This document shows, piece after piece, positions 12,392-23,805 of a DNA stretch of 64,000 nt. Source of the stretch: Lolium rigidum (taxonomy: Eukaryota; Streptophyta; Magnoliopsida; Poales; Poaceae); assembly GCF_022539505.1 (NCBI RefSeq), contig NC_061514.1, positions 339,061,090 through 339,125,089 on the forward strand, given 5' to 3'. A program made the translations under genes and the position numbers. The notes beneath the pieces are model-generated. The model worked only from the letters and a program-made list of their open reading frames with translations, was not told the origin of the DNA and did no database searches. Every line of letters begins with the position of its first letter. The stretch's first letter is position 1.

Positions 12392-12850
12392 AAGCATGTT
12401 TGGTAGAATAATCAGCAAGTAGAAGGTCTATTAAGCATTTTTCTATGTTTTCAAGTCCAATCAATTCATACAATTCTTTTGACGAAATTTTAACACTAGA
12501 TACTAGATCTTAGCATGATGAGTTTCTTTCCCAATAGTGATTAGTATCTTGCGGATCCAAGCATCCCCAAGCTTTGGTGGTATCATAACTTCATTATTTT
12601 ATGTTGTTATTTTTTCTTTGATAACATAATTTTCGATGTATGAACCAACAAATCTTGCTTGATGAACATTAATAGAAGATCATTAGAATTTTTTTGTAAT
12701 ATATTAATGAGTTCATGCAAGATACATCTAGCAAGATTTAGAAGAGGTTCATTTACTTCACTAATAATTTTTAATTTCCTCTAATTGTTTTTCCTTATTT
12801 TACCTAACTACCCATGTTGCCTTCTCTTTCTTCTCATTCTATTTAAGTGT
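12392..12850 (-). other. Gypsy interior downstream of gag, non-coding
   Basis: AT-rich tract with a CATCCCCAAGCTTTGG word near 12560 and no long frame. It lies downstream of the gag remnant on the minus strand and is interrupted at 12391 by the TGTAACATCCC LTR. Pol is not seen. Confidence 0.45.
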
Positions 12851-13594
12851 TTAAGCTGCTTGCTTTTTAGATTTAGTATTTGGTAAATATTCAAAAGAAG
12901 CTGCACCTTTTAGTATATCACCTAGCCATAATACCTTTCTTTCACCAAGTAGTATATCACAAGTATCAAGTTTATTGCCAATGATATACATCTTTTGTTC
13001 TATTAGTGGTATAATGTTTATAGAGAAGCGTTCCAAATGTTCCAAATACCCCTTATCGGGTAGTCTCGTAGCACAATTTTCATTTCTTTTCCTAGCAGAA
13101 GTAAGTAGAGTTCTAATATCTTCTACATATTTTTTTCTAACATGAGTACCAAAAATATTCTTCATTGGTAATGATGGATCCTTTGGAGATGATAGGACAA
13201 AACTCCGACATATGGCCATATCTAAACCATTTGTGTACCATGGTTCCAATCCATATTAAAATTAGAGGTTCATTAGTTCTGCTCCACATGGGTTAGGATC
13301 CTCAATATCTATTTTGTTTATCCTTACCCAAACATCTTTTAATGTTTCTCCAAACAAATTCCTAAAAGTGGAGGTGGTATACAAGATAGGGTTTCCCATT
13401 TTAGCTTTCTCTTTGCTCACATCTCCCCTTTGCAAAAAAAGTAAAGTTACACTAATTTTTATGTGTTTCGTGTATATAAGAAAGATAAAAAGAAGACAAA
13501 AAGAAAAAAAAAATAAAGATGAAAACAAGACAAAAGAAAATTGATTTGTAAATCTAATGGAGAATAAAAACACATAGTGGTGCAACCTCACCAA
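12851..13594 (-). pseudogene. Gypsy gag remnant
   Basis: Two overlapping minus-strand pieces look like one retrotransposon gag. The first (13594-13262) contains GNPILYTTSTFRNLFGETLKDVWVRI, split here as GNPILYTTSTFRNLF and GETLKDVWVRI, the start of a Retrotrans_gag domain (E-x-W-x-R, then P-x-P-C). The second (13249-12851) continues with EPWYTNGLD and SFVLSSPKD, the Y-x-GL and G-x-F part of the same fold. A frameshift or small deletion lies near 13250. The Met-rich, Phe-rich leader of the first frame is probably upstream non-coding DNA. Protease and pol are absent. I read it as an Athila-like gag; the clade is inference. Confidence 0.6.
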
Positions 13595-14676
13595 GCTTAG
13601 GTGTTTGCAGAAATTTGTCGATGATTATGCCATAAAATGTTCCAGCACTTGAAAAGTGAAGTTTGTAGTGTGCTCTTAGCTTGACGATGGTGCAGTTGTG
13701 ATGTATCTCTAGCAATTCCTTGGCAACGCGTTGGAAATGTTCTTGATGGAAACAACTCCGTGTGTACCAACTCCAAGTGTCGAGTGTTATAAAAAGCGTC
13801 TTTTCCCCACAAGGATGACTCGGGGATTCATATCAAACTCTTGGGGAATTAAAAGAGAGATGTCTTTGGATTCTCCTCTTCAAGTAACCTGCAAAACAAA
13901 GTCTTTGCCTTGTGTCGCCAACTCAACCGTTGTGTTGTCAATCACTAGGTTTCATAATAATAAAACTAAAATAAACTTGTGAATAATCAAAGTAAAATAA
14001 TATAAAGGTCTTTTTGTGTTTTTGTTTGAGTTGGATAATGGTAAAAGTGTTTTATATTTTCGGACTTAATTGATGCAGAAAGTGTAAAACGTGGTAAAAG
14101 TGTTGAAAAGTTGTTTCTTTTAAAAAAAATGTGGACCGGGGTTATGGTTTCACTTGTCTACTCTCTCACAAGGGTGTAATGGACATAATTTTTTTTAAAG
14201 CAATGTAATATTAATGAAACTTAATTATGTGTATGATAAGCATTCGTATGGGTATCACGCCTTGTTTTAGACATGATGTAATACATCTCTCTTATACTCC
14301 ACTAGAAAGGGAAAACTCCCTTCAATCTATAATTAAAAGCAAATAGAGTATAGCCTTTGATACTTTGACATGATGTTTGAATAAACAATGCGCTACCTTG
14401 AGCAAACAAGATTATCAGAGGTGTCACTAGATAATTATAACACATGTATTCACTTAATCCCTAGCGAGGTAACAAAAGAAAGGAAAAAGCCATAGTGGAT
14501 CTCGAATTTTTGGTCACTATTCAATCACCACCAGCATATATGTTACTCCAACTAACACCCCCCCACATCCCTTCTCATACATGTGGGACCAAAACAAATA
14601 CTTAAGAATGGGGTACATATATAATATGCATCTACTAATACGTCTTTCACATAATAGAATTCTAATCTCAAATATC
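13595..14676 (-). repeat. Gypsy leader and LTR downstream part
   Basis: AT-rich sequence between the gag remnant and the CACTA element. The part nearest gag (about 13.6-13.95 kb) should be the 5' leader. The rest continues, on the other side of the CACTA element, the LTR at 16904-17691. The LTR/leader boundary and primer binding site were not located with confidence. No gene is seen. Confidence 0.45.
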
Positions 14677-14679
14677 AAC

Positions 14680-16903
14680 CACTACAAGAAATGTATTAAC
14701 TAGTGACCTTCTGATAGTGACCACATATAAGTTGGTGTAACTCCATGAACATTTCACAACAAATGGTCATATGTTGTTTGGGAGGGTGCAAGCCCTAAAT
14801 CACCACGACCATTTTACTTAGAAAGGTCATCATTTTCTTACATGAAATGGTCATAGATAAGATGAACTAGTTCACGACCTTATATTTAGCGGACTACGAC
14901 CAATTTAAATGGTCATGACTACTATTTCATGATGCCTTAAAATGACTGGTCGGCCACCTCAGCGATTTCACCTACATGTCGTGTCTATGTGGAAACTTTC
15001 GGCTATGTGTTTGAATAGCACTAGGTTTAAATATACTACTAATAAAATCTAGGACCTAGCCGTGTCTATGTGGCAACTTCCACTTAGACATCTAGGACTG
15101 ACTAACATGTTGGAAACTACACCGAGCCTATCCAATGACATTGGGACCTACCTGCCATGTGAGGACATACCTGGCATGCGAGACCCGCAGGTTAGGTAAG
15201 TGCATAGTCGAATTTCTAAGCGAAAATACGCCCGCGGAATTTGAAATTAGACGCGCGCGACCCATCCCACTTCCCCGCCCTACAAAACAAGAATTTCGGT
15301 AAGTACCATCCCCAACCTCCTATTCTCTAACCCTAACTCACCGCCGCCACCCACCCTTTCTCTTCCGATCCAATGTCCCATACCGCCGCCCCTCCCGTCC
15401 CCCACTCATCGCTCTCCAAGTCTTTGCTTAGTCGTCGTCTTCTGACCTCGCAGTAGAGGCAACCCGCCATGGCCACCGCATCCGCGTCTGATATGGAGAG
15501 CAAGGGGGCGTTGGCTTTCGTCAACAACCCGCGGATGGACGACCTCGCCGTAGTCGGCTCGCGTGAGATCATGCGGTGGTCCAGTCCACAAGGCCGATGG
15601 ACCTGGCCGCTGAATTCTACAACCAGACCATCGATGAGGTCGAACCCCCCCCCCCCCCAATTGAATCCCCATTGCCCCACCCGCGCATCTGTCTCTACGT
15701 CTCTTGGTAGTAGATTTGTTCGAATTTTCCCTTGGTTTGAATTGGTTCGAATTTTCTGTATTGATTTTGATTCATTTCGTCTCGCTGCAGGTGACGTTGG
15801 GGGCGTGCCAGATTCTGGACATGTTCCACCCCAGTGTAGTGCCGATGCACAAGCTTAATTAAGCGGATTTTTTATGCGTTCCTATTCATTTAATGGTGCC
15901 TTATTGTACATCTTACATGGTCACGATGCTCATTTTGGGGTGAATTTTGGCTAATACGGAGCAAGCCATGATCCACAACTACAAGGTTCTCCAGGATGTG
16001 TTCAACAAGCTCCGAATCAACAAGGTATCATTTCTTGGCCTCGCAATTTTCCCTTGGTCCATGCATTTGTCCATGATTATGTCTCTTGGTTTTCCATGTG
16101 TGGATATGGTGTGTTGAGATTCAAAATGCAATGGATATATGTTCATAATGCTTGCATATGTTAATGGTGAAATAATCATTCACCAATGCACTAAGTTTGT
16201 TATGCAGTACTTAAGTTGTGCCCATTGTTGTGCATGGTGAGTAGTGAGGAGCGATGGGAATGAAATTAAGAAATGTTTTCATGGAACCCCCAGATCCGTA
16301 CAACTGCTAAACATTCAAAACTCTGTGTGTTGCTAAACAACTGATATGCTACTGTCTTATTATCATACTGATTTGTTTTCTACTTCATAAAAACTCATAA
16401 GTCAATACTCAGTATGACATCTGGCCTAGATTTTTTGCATGGTCTATCCATAATATATTGTCTCCGGTTTTTCTTATTCTTAGTTGATGATTCATTAAAC
16501 AGGACACCAAGGAAGGCACCATGATAGTTAATATTGCCTGACCCATGTAGTTGACGAGAATTGGTAGGAAAAATAAATAGGCTCAACTGTTGAGCTTAGC
16601 CCATGTGAATCACAAAATTAGATTTCGTTGAATTTTATCCACGACCATTTTGTTTGGTCACGGATCTGTCACATAGGATTCGCCACGTTGGATCTGACGT
16701 GGACATGTCGGGTAGCATGTGACCAAAATTTTGGTCATAGAATCTATGACCATCAATTTTGATCATATCCCTCTATGACCATTCAAAATAATAAGGTCAT
16801 TGTGCGCCGTCAGTAACGCTCCACTAGCGACCAATAGTTATTGGTCACCGCGTGGTCATAGATGATGCACAATGATCTTTCAGTGACCATATTTCTTGTA
16901 GTG
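14680..16903 (+). mobile_element. Non-autonomous CACTA (En/Spm-type) DNA transposon
   Basis: The ends are CACTACAAGAAATGT at 14680 and its inverse, giving a 13-bp terminal inverted repeat CACTACAAGAAAT. A 3-bp duplication AAC flanks it (14677-14679 and 16904-16906), the size expected for CACTA transposons. Subterminal GGTCAT/ATGACC words recur at both ends (14700-14940 and 16640-16890), the usual transposase-binding region. There is no transposase. The middle carries the EB1-like exon fragments at 15469-16024. It sits in a minus-strand gypsy LTR. Confidence 0.92.
15469..16024 (+). pseudogene. Captured fragment of an EB1-like (microtubule end-binding) gene
   Basis: Three pieces look like exons of a plant EB1 calponin-homology domain. 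Exon 1 starts ATG at 15469 and includes MDDLAVVGSREIMRW (15535-15579), like the MMD..FVGR.EIL.W start of plant EB1. Exon 2 (15791-15860) follows a splice acceptor CTCGCTGCAG and encodes GACQILDMFHP and VVPMHK. Exon 3 (about 15950-16024) encodes MIHNYKVLQDVFNKLRI and is followed by GT. EB1 binds growing microtubule plus ends; this piece lacks the rest of the domain and the dimerisation region, so it should not be functional. Retained introns point to DNA-level capture. Homology is from memory. Confidence 0.65.
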
Positions 16904-17691
16904 AACTCATAGAATAAAGATCCACCACATAGAAATTACATAGATTACCATAATCATATTGGGAAGCTTATATGGTACTAAATCAATGATAGCACAAGAG
17001 AGAAAGAGATCAAGTTGCTGCCACAAACCAATAGTCTAGAGGTAGACTACTCCCTCTTCATCATGGTGATGATGGTGGAGTTGTTGGAGAAGGTAGAGAT
17101 CCTACCGGTGGTGGTGCCGGCGGTGTGACCCCCTCCAATCTTCGTTGGATATGGCGTTGTTCCGGTGTTTGTGTTTTCGCAGCCGCCTCCCTCGAGAATG
17201 CCTCAGGGTTCCTTTTTATAGACATTTTTAGGTCAAGACTTTGAATCTGAGAGGAAAACAGATGGCTCACAACACTCGAGGAAGAAAAGAGCACGACTGG
17301 CACGGCCAGGGTGGGGGCTATGCCACCTGCGCTCTTTGGGGCCTCCGGGCTCCCCTCCCAAGGTCCTAGTGCTCTAGGATTGTCTTCGCATAAAAATAAT
17401 CGTCAAAAAATCTAGGTCCATTTGACTCCTTTTAGGTTCCTTGACATATAAAATACAAAAAACATGAAATTTCTATTCCGTAGAGTTATAAGAAAAATAG
17501 AGAAGATCATTGGTAAATCCCCAAAAATCAATATAAGCATATATATATAATATATATGTTGCTAATATGTGGGAATATGCATCATTGAACTACAAAGTTC
17601 ATGTATGCATTTACATGCATCAAATAAGTATTTTCTTACATTACGATCACACGAGTAGTTGTAGTTTGGTCGGTAGTTTGTTTGTGGATTC
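16904..17691 (-). repeat. Gypsy LTR upstream part (U3/R), minus strand
   Basis: Read on the minus strand, AT-rich U3 is followed by a GC-rich block, a TATA box (TATAAAAAGG, 17220-17211), a transcribed leader rich in CACC/CATC words and then the AT-rich continuation, interrupted by the CACTA element at 16903. This is normal LTR promoter architecture. The outer LTR end is uncertain, somewhere between about 17520 and the Copia element at 17697. It differs in sequence from the LTR at 1-890, so the two belong to different families. Confidence 0.55.
17211..17220 (-). promoter_or_regulatory. TATA box of gypsy LTR
   Basis: The minus strand reads TATAAAAAGG between the GC-rich U3 and the CACC-rich leader, the expected place for the LTR core promoter. 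Confidence 0.5.
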
Positions 17692-17696
17692 ACTAC
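17692..17696. repeat. Left target-site duplication ACTAC of the Copia element
   Basis: ACTAC directly precedes the TGTTGG terminus and recurs at 57094-57098 directly after the CTACA terminus, so the two ends 39.4 kb apart belong to one insertion. Confidence 0.93.
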
Positions 17697-17848
17697 TGTT
17701 GGAGATATGCCCAAGAGGCAATAATAAAAGTGGTTATTATATATCTTTGTGTTTATGATAAATGTTTATATACCATGATATAATTGTATTAACCGAAACA
17801 TTGATACATGTGTGTTATGTAAACAACAATGAGTCCCTACTAAGCCTC
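17697..17848 (+). repeat. Copia 5' LTR, piece 1
   Basis: LTR positions 1-152, beginning TGTTGGAGATATGCCCAAGA. Interrupted at 17849 by the first Tat-type element; GCCTC at 17844-17848 is repeated at 24980-24984. Confidence 0.95.
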
Positions 17849-19026
17849 TGTTGACTGCCAAAACCCACCGGCGGGCAGCGGCCTTGTCAACACCGTAGAG
17901 CCGGGAAGAGCCTAGAGCTGCGGCTGGCTGAGACCCCTCCGAGCGACGGCCCGCAATGCTCTTCTCGTCACACGCGGCGATGCGAAGTGCAAGGGCGTGC
18001 CACCTGACCTATACCTGGCCAGGAAGGTGATGGGGATGCCTCGCTTAGTTTCCTGCAGGGCATACATGTAAACGTTAAATACGAGCCTCGATCGGCTCTC
18101 AGGTTATCCTGTGAATCGGCTCAAAGAGCCGATCCACCCATGATTCGTACGGGGTGCACGAATACTTGGTTGTCCTGCTTGATCAAGATAGAGCTAATGA
18201 GATCTACGACGATTTAGGGTTTTCACCGCATAATCGGATCATCCTACTCCGAGGTTGGGCCTCGCGGCCACGCACGGTGCTCGTAAGCCGATCCTAAACA
18301 AGGCCTAAAAACCAACATGAAGTTGATCCTCGGAACATCCTGTTTAGGACTTGCGAACGCCACCCTACGTGCCACTGGATCCTCCCCCCCTTTGTAAGGC
18401 CTAACTATTGCAAATATTAAACAAATCCTTGTAGAACAAGGAGCAATCGTAACGGATCAGATCTACTAAATAATGATCAAGCGGGGTGCCGCCCCCACAC
18501 CTGAGATAGGCGTGAGGGCGGCTAGATATGCAAGGGTTGCACCACGTAAGCATGCTTAAACGAAGAACAATGCTAACCCTAACACATCTAATGATAACTA
18601 CGTTGCTCGCCATCAAAAGCGCTTCGATACGAGCAACGCATGAACAACGTGGGGCTTGTGCTTGCCTAGATCGCAAGATGCGATCTAGGCAGCATGTCGC
18701 TTACCTGATAGAAACCCTCGAGACGAAGGAGTTGGCGATGCGCCGAGATTGGTTTGTTTGGGGTTGAACGTGAGTTGTTGTTTATTCCATAAACCCTAGG
18801 TACATATTTATAGTCCAAGGGACTTTCTAATGTGGGCGTGCACCAAACCGTGCACGACTAAGATTCTACTTTCTAAACTAAGATGCGATCTAATATTTTA
18901 CAGATACAAGGGCAACTAAACCCAACTTGGCATAACAGGCCGATTCACGTAATCCTCCATGTATATTTCTTTAAGCCCATCTTGATTGCGGCCCACCTCT
19001 GACTCGGTTAAATTTTGGTGATAACA
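17849..19026 (-). repeat. 3' LTR of Tat-type copy 1
   Basis: 1178 bp from TGTTGACTGCC to GGTGATAACA as read on the plus strand (minus-strand start TGTTATCACC). It differs from its partner by scattered substitutions and CAG/CTG-type indels. Confidence 0.93.
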
Positions 19027-19038
19027 CATGCCCCCCTG
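19027..19038 (-). other. Polypurine tract of Tat-type copy 1
   Basis: The minus strand reads CCAGGGGGGCATG directly before the LTR start TGTTATCACC. Such a tract primes plus-strand DNA synthesis and fixes the orientation of the element. Confidence 0.75.
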
Positions 19039-19312
19039 GTTTTGGAAATAACATTTCCAAAATCATTATGCTTTCCCTTCGAAGGGTCATGTCGTGGCAG
19101 AGCAGAGCCGTTGCAGCACCCGTCATCATTATGCCCGGTCTTCTCAGCTTCTCTGCAAATTCTGATAGCTCTGGCATTGACTCCTTGGAAACTGCAAGGG
19201 CATTACACCTTCACCAGATTTCTCATTATTTAATCGTGCCGACTGGTTAGCTCTCTTTATCCTCTATTCCATTCCAGCCATCGGCACCAAAAAACCCTCT
19301 CCTCCTGCAGCA

Positions 19313-19735
19313 ATGTCTTCCTCTTCTTCTTCCTTCTCAAAACTCTTCCCCCAATCTTCGCCGAAGAAGAAGAACGAGGACAGCCTCCACCCCGCAGTGA
19401 ATCCCTTCTCCTCCGACAAGGAGGAAAAAGAAGGAGAAGCAGCGAAGGCCAAGGCCTCCCCCTCCGCCAAGCTCCCACCGAAGAAGCGCTCCCACACGTG
19501 GGCGGACAGCGAGGACGAAGATGATGACGAAGAGGAAGAGGAGGAGGATGACTCCTCCTCCTCCATCGGGTATCCGCCGACCAAGCGCTTCCGCTCCTGG
19601 GCGGACAGCGAGGATGATGACGATGACGAGGAGGAAGAAGCTCCGGCCAAGGGCTGGGGCAGCAGCGACGAGGAGCTCCCTGGGAGCAGCGCCGACGACG
19701 TCGACGGCGGCGATGACGAGGACAGCGACGACTAG
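19313..19735 (+). CDS. Antisense acidic ORF (140 aa) of Tat-type copy 1
   Basis: An intact 140-residue frame runs opposite to the element's gag. It starts MSSSSSSFSKLF, then a lysine-rich patch (SPKKKN), two related modules (PPKKRSHTWADSEDED and PPTKRFRSWADSEDD), each followed by a run of Asp/Glu, and an acidic end. Basic patches beside acidic tracts could suit a nuclear protein, but I recognise no domain. The upstream DNA resembles a 5' leader, and AATTAATGAA about 90 bp after the stop could be a poly(A) region. The opposite strand is also open here. Tat-lineage elements are known to carry antisense ORFs, so this may be one, or a captured host gene. Confidence 0.5.
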   Translation: MSSSSSSFSKLFPQSSPKKKNEDSLHPAVNPFSSDKEEKEGEAAKAKASPSAKLPPKKRSHTWADSEDEDDDEEEEEEDDSSSSIGYPPTKRFRSWADSEDDDDDEEEEAPAKGWGSSDEELPGSSADDVDGGDDEDSDD

Positions 19736-20970
19736 TAGCATAGGACTAGTAGTAGCAGTGCACTAGGCACCAGATCCCTCTTTTGAGAGCCATCGGCTCT
19801 TTCTTGTAAAGCCGCTCCTTGGAATTAATGAAATTGTTCTTCCCATTCATCCTTTAATTACTCCAATTTCATTCCTTTCGCCTGTCATGCTAAGACCGAT
19901 AGCAACGCCTCGGACCCCTTTTCTTTTGGACGCTGATGAAGCCGGATTCTAACTAGCTCGAAGGCCAAGAACTTCTCAATTTTTTAGGCCGCGATTTGAT
20001 ATCTGCCTAAAATTCTTCGCAATTCCTCAGCCGACGACAACTCATCGGCTATTTTTGAGAATCCAGACCCTTTCCTTCTCTTGCAGCACCAGCACGGTCC
20101 AAGCCTTGTACCAGACGACGGCTTTTCCTTCTCATTTCCTCCCTGGGACGAGCATGATGCAGTCGCGGCCGAGGTAACTCCAATCGGCTCTTAAAAACAG
20201 GGCATCTACCAGGTTTGTTCCCCCCCCGAGTCTTAGCCAAGGCAAAACAGAGCTGTATGGACCTGGGCTCGATCATGCCTGAGGGAGCTTCTTATGCAGA
20301 GCTAGCCGATTTGAACATAAATCGGCTTCTCAAAGCAGAGAGCCTTCAAGGCGAGCTGCCCCCCGAGTTTCTTCAGTCCCTGCCGGCCAGATAGGCTCCT
20401 TTCCTTTGGTGGACCTGATCCGTACGTCCAGGCTGCTCTTGGCCTTGAAGAGAGGATCCAAGCTCTTAAGCTACTCCACTAAGGAGTTCTTTCATTAAAA
20501 CCCTCTTCGTGCTCCATTGACCATCTGACCGTAACAGTTATTCCCCTTGAGTCGATGGCCACACATCGGCTTTCACATCCTTAAGTCGATGCCTGCTGCA
20601 TCGGCTGTGCTCGAAAATTTTCGAATTTTCATATATTTTTGTTTCTTTTTTTTTTACGGCCGACCTGTGCATCGGCCCCCATATTCCAATACCCATCACC
20701 AGAAGATGAGATGCTTCCGTTGCATATCCTCATATTTTATCTACCTGGGTGCCCCCCCGAGCCAATTCTGTCAAGAGAATTGATGGTATCGGCTCTGTTG
20801 GATAACATGTTGAACCCAGGCAGAATGGTGGGTGAGGATAATTTTGGCCGATTGCTGGAATCGGCCTCCACGTTGCTTGCTCGGTGAAGGTTTTGTAAGT
20901 TCCCTTCATAAATTTTTGGGGCCGATCACAAGGATCAGCCTCGCCTGGTTTGCTCATTGGTTTAATCTTG
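19736..20970 (-). other. Non-coding region rich in ATCGGC/GCCGAT words
   Basis: No convincing frame. The hexamer ATCGGC or its complement GCCGAT occurs repeatedly, for example near 19787, 20046, 20182, 20310, 20332, 20563, 20596, 20673, 20790, 20848, 20862 and 20923. Copy 2 has the matching region at 28130-29445. Confidence 0.6.
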
Positions 20971-23744
20971 CTATTCGGTTAGGCTGGATAAAACCAACCC
21001 AACCTCTGACTTGATGCGCTTGCTGTCGTCCACCTTGAGTGCACCGTAGAGTCGTGGAGCACTAAGCTCTGTCGGCAAGACGAGTACCATGTTTGTGCCA
21101 GCCGATGTCTCATCATCGGCTTTCCTCTGTTTGGGGCGCCACTCCATTTTCCGTGGACGACCCTCTTCATCCAGGGCTCGCTGAACTTTTGCAGCCAGGT
21201 CAGGTCGTGCCTTCCTTAGCGTATGTAGGTATAACCTTTCGGCTTCCTCCAGCCTGCGCAATCGCTGAACCCTGCGCTTTTGGGAACGGCTGAGTCCGTC
21301 AGGGCACCACCTTGGCCGGTGGTACATGTCTTCTTCTACTTCTCCCTCGTCTTCTGAATCCTCAAGATCTGCCCAACGAGGTGACTCGAGCGCGTTTGCT
21401 TTGTGGCGGGAGAGGCCCTAGGCGCTCGAACACGGACACGTTGGCTGCCTCCTTCTTCTTCTTGTTGCATTCGGGCAATTGCCGATTGTGGGCAATCGGC
21501 TCATTCCTGAATCCCAGCGAGTGTACGAAGAAGGGGCAGTCCCAGTGTCTGGCGTTGTCATCTTGCTCCCTTGATGTTTCCGTGGCACAGCGCTCGTGCT
21601 CCTCCTCATCGCGGTCCTGCCGACGATATCTTCTGGCTTCTCTAGCCAGACGATCTCCTCTATCATCATAGTTGGACCGTCGGCGTTGGTCATACTGACT
21701 CACATATTTGTTGAGGAGGTGATCAGAGAGGGGCGCCGATATCTTATATTCTTCACCTCTCCCTCCGTGACATAGCGCTTGCCATCATGACGGAGCCGAT
21801 CGCGTGGAGCGGCCTCCTCTCGTATCCTTGCTATGAGAGCAGCTGCCCTCATCTCCATCTTTGCCGAGTGGTTCCCGAGTCCTACCATGTTGATGCTCGA
21901 ACGAGGGACTCGGCCGGCAACCCTCGGGGTAGGTGACTTCCACCATGTTAACGGCGGGGAAGGGTTGGGTGTCGACCTTCATGGCGTACTGGTTGAAAAT
22001 TAGCCGCCCCTTCTCTATCGCCGCTTGGATGTGCCGACGCCACACCCGGCGGTCGTTGGTGGCATGGGAAAGCGAGTTGTGGAATTTGCGATACGGCTTT
22101 CCGTTTAGCTCCTTCGCCGTGGGGAACTTGAGACCTTCAGGAATCGTCAATCTGTTTCTCCTTGAGCAGGAGGTCGAAGATTTGCTCAGTCTTGGTCACG
22201 TCGAAATCAAATCCCCGGGCGGCCCCGGTGGCTTTACCCATTTGCGGGACACGGGGTTCCTCCCCGAGTCCACTCAGCCACTGCTATTTCTTGGTCTCCC
22301 GCAGGCACTTCATCTTCCTCTGTATCGACCATGACTACTGCACGTTTGAACTTGTCTTGGTACAGGTCCGGGTGGCGCTGTTCATATGCTGATAGTTTCT
22401 GAACCATGTGCGCCGGCGAGGATAATCTCGCTTGGGAGGCCATGTCCTTGAGCTGTGTTGCAAGGCCTGCTACGCCAACTCGATCGCTTCCTTTTCGGTT
22501 ATACGAACCGAATAACATCGGTTCCTAAGATTCCTGAAGCGCTGGATGTACTCTGTCACCGTTTCCCCGCGCTTCGACGTAGTTGTGCTAGATCGGCAAT
22601 GCCGGACTCGGAAGCTTCGAATGGTATTGCATGTGGAACTGTTCTTCCAATTGCTTCCAAGGCTCGGATGGAGTTTTCACGGCAAAGAGGTGTACCATCC
22701 AAAAGCCGATCCCGTGAGGGACTGTGAAAAGAGCCTCACGCGAAGCTGATCCGACACCTGGAGCCGGTCCTAGTTGAGCCAAATATCGGCCGACGTGCTC
22801 GATGGAGCTGGAGCCATCCGATCCACCGAATTTGGAGAAGTCGGGGAGCCGATATTTAGGTGGCAGCGGGATCATCTCGTAATCGTCGGGTACGGCTTGG
22901 AATAGCCGACCGCCCTTCTTTTCGGCACCATGCCGAACTGGTCTCTCGATATGGTACCGATCTGATCCATTGTGCTGGCCGTAGGAGTTGCACTGCGAAG
23001 ATTCGCCGGGGTGGCGTACTTAGCCAGCCATGTTTGCTTTTCCAGCTCCGAGCCAAGCTGCAGGAGCCTGGGCTCGGGAGTTTCGTCGGTGTGGCGTACT
23101 TAGTTAGCCACGTCACGCTTCTCAAGCTGCGTCGGCGACGTTCCTCCTGTCTTCGCCGGAGTCCCCGATGTTGTGGCCTGGTTTGTGAGTGCCCGGTCAC
23201 GAGAATCCGGCACATACGTGCACGCGTATCCTTGAGGGATCTCCTTAGGCGCCTCCATTAAGAACTCGGTAGTCACTAGGGTCACCACCAATCTTGTAGA
23301 CGAGGAATGCCGGTGTAGTCGGCACTTCAGCAGGTGCTGCCAACGCATATGGCAGCGGTGGACGGGACTGGAATGGCAACTCTCCTTGATGAGTCCCGAG
23401 AGCTGGTCCTGACGGCGAGTACTGGTGGCTCATGATCTCCTCGGATTACGCGCAGAGCGACACGCTCCAACACGTTGACCAAGTTTTCAGAGTGGCGATG
23501 TAGCGAGTGAGCCACCAAGTAGTTGATCTCCTGCCGCGAGTCCCCGGTGCGTTCCTCCGACGGGGCGAGAGGTCTATCCCATCGAGAGCACCTTGCGGTG
23601 AGAATCCCTTCCATCTGATGCCATGGGAACGGGTTCTGGGAAAGAGCCGATGAGGTCGGCTTCGAGGGTGGCCTTGATCTCGTTGTATTGCTTCTTGAGC
23701 TCGTCAGGCAGCTCCTCGTAGGTGACTGGCGTGCCGTCCGCCAT
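20971..23744 (-). pseudogene. Tat-type gag polyprotein, frameshifted (copy 1)
   Basis: The start is taken as ATG at 23744 (MADGTPVTYEELPDELKKQY). Recognisable parts in order: a proline-rich segment; YRLPDFSKFGGSDGSSSIEH (22840-22790), the N-terminal signature of Tat gag; the gag core near 22590-22700; EQRHPDLYQDKFKR (near 22340); a zinc-knuckle-like segment near 22070-22110; and an Arg/Glu-rich stretch (QYDQRRRSNYDDRGDR, 21697-21650). It ends TELSAPRLYGALKVDD just before a stop near 20971. Frame breaks occur every few hundred bases, several at CAG/CTG words that read correctly in copy 2. Gag would package element RNA. Confidence 0.75.
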
Positions 23745-23782
23745 CTCAGATGTAGATGGCGATGTGGTTGATGTAGACGATT

Positions 23783-23800
23783 GTCCCACCGGGCGTGCCA
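23783..23800 (-). other. Primer binding site of Tat-type copy 1
   Basis: The minus strand reads TGGCACGCCCGGTGGGAC, five bases inside the 5' LTR. The position and start TGG fit a tRNA primer site; the tRNA species was not determined. Confidence 0.75.
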
Positions 23801-23805
23801 GAATG

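Noticed and set aside
13262..13594. Hydrophobic N-terminus (LLFIFLIYTKHIKI) as a membrane or signal segment on gag
   Set aside because: AT-rich leader read through in frame; gag more likely starts at MGNPILYTT.
19264..19650. Serine-rich minus-strand frame opposite the acidic ORF
   Set aside because: Poly-Ser is the mirror of GAC/GAG-rich codons; the plus-strand frame has the more natural start and end. It cannot be excluded fully.
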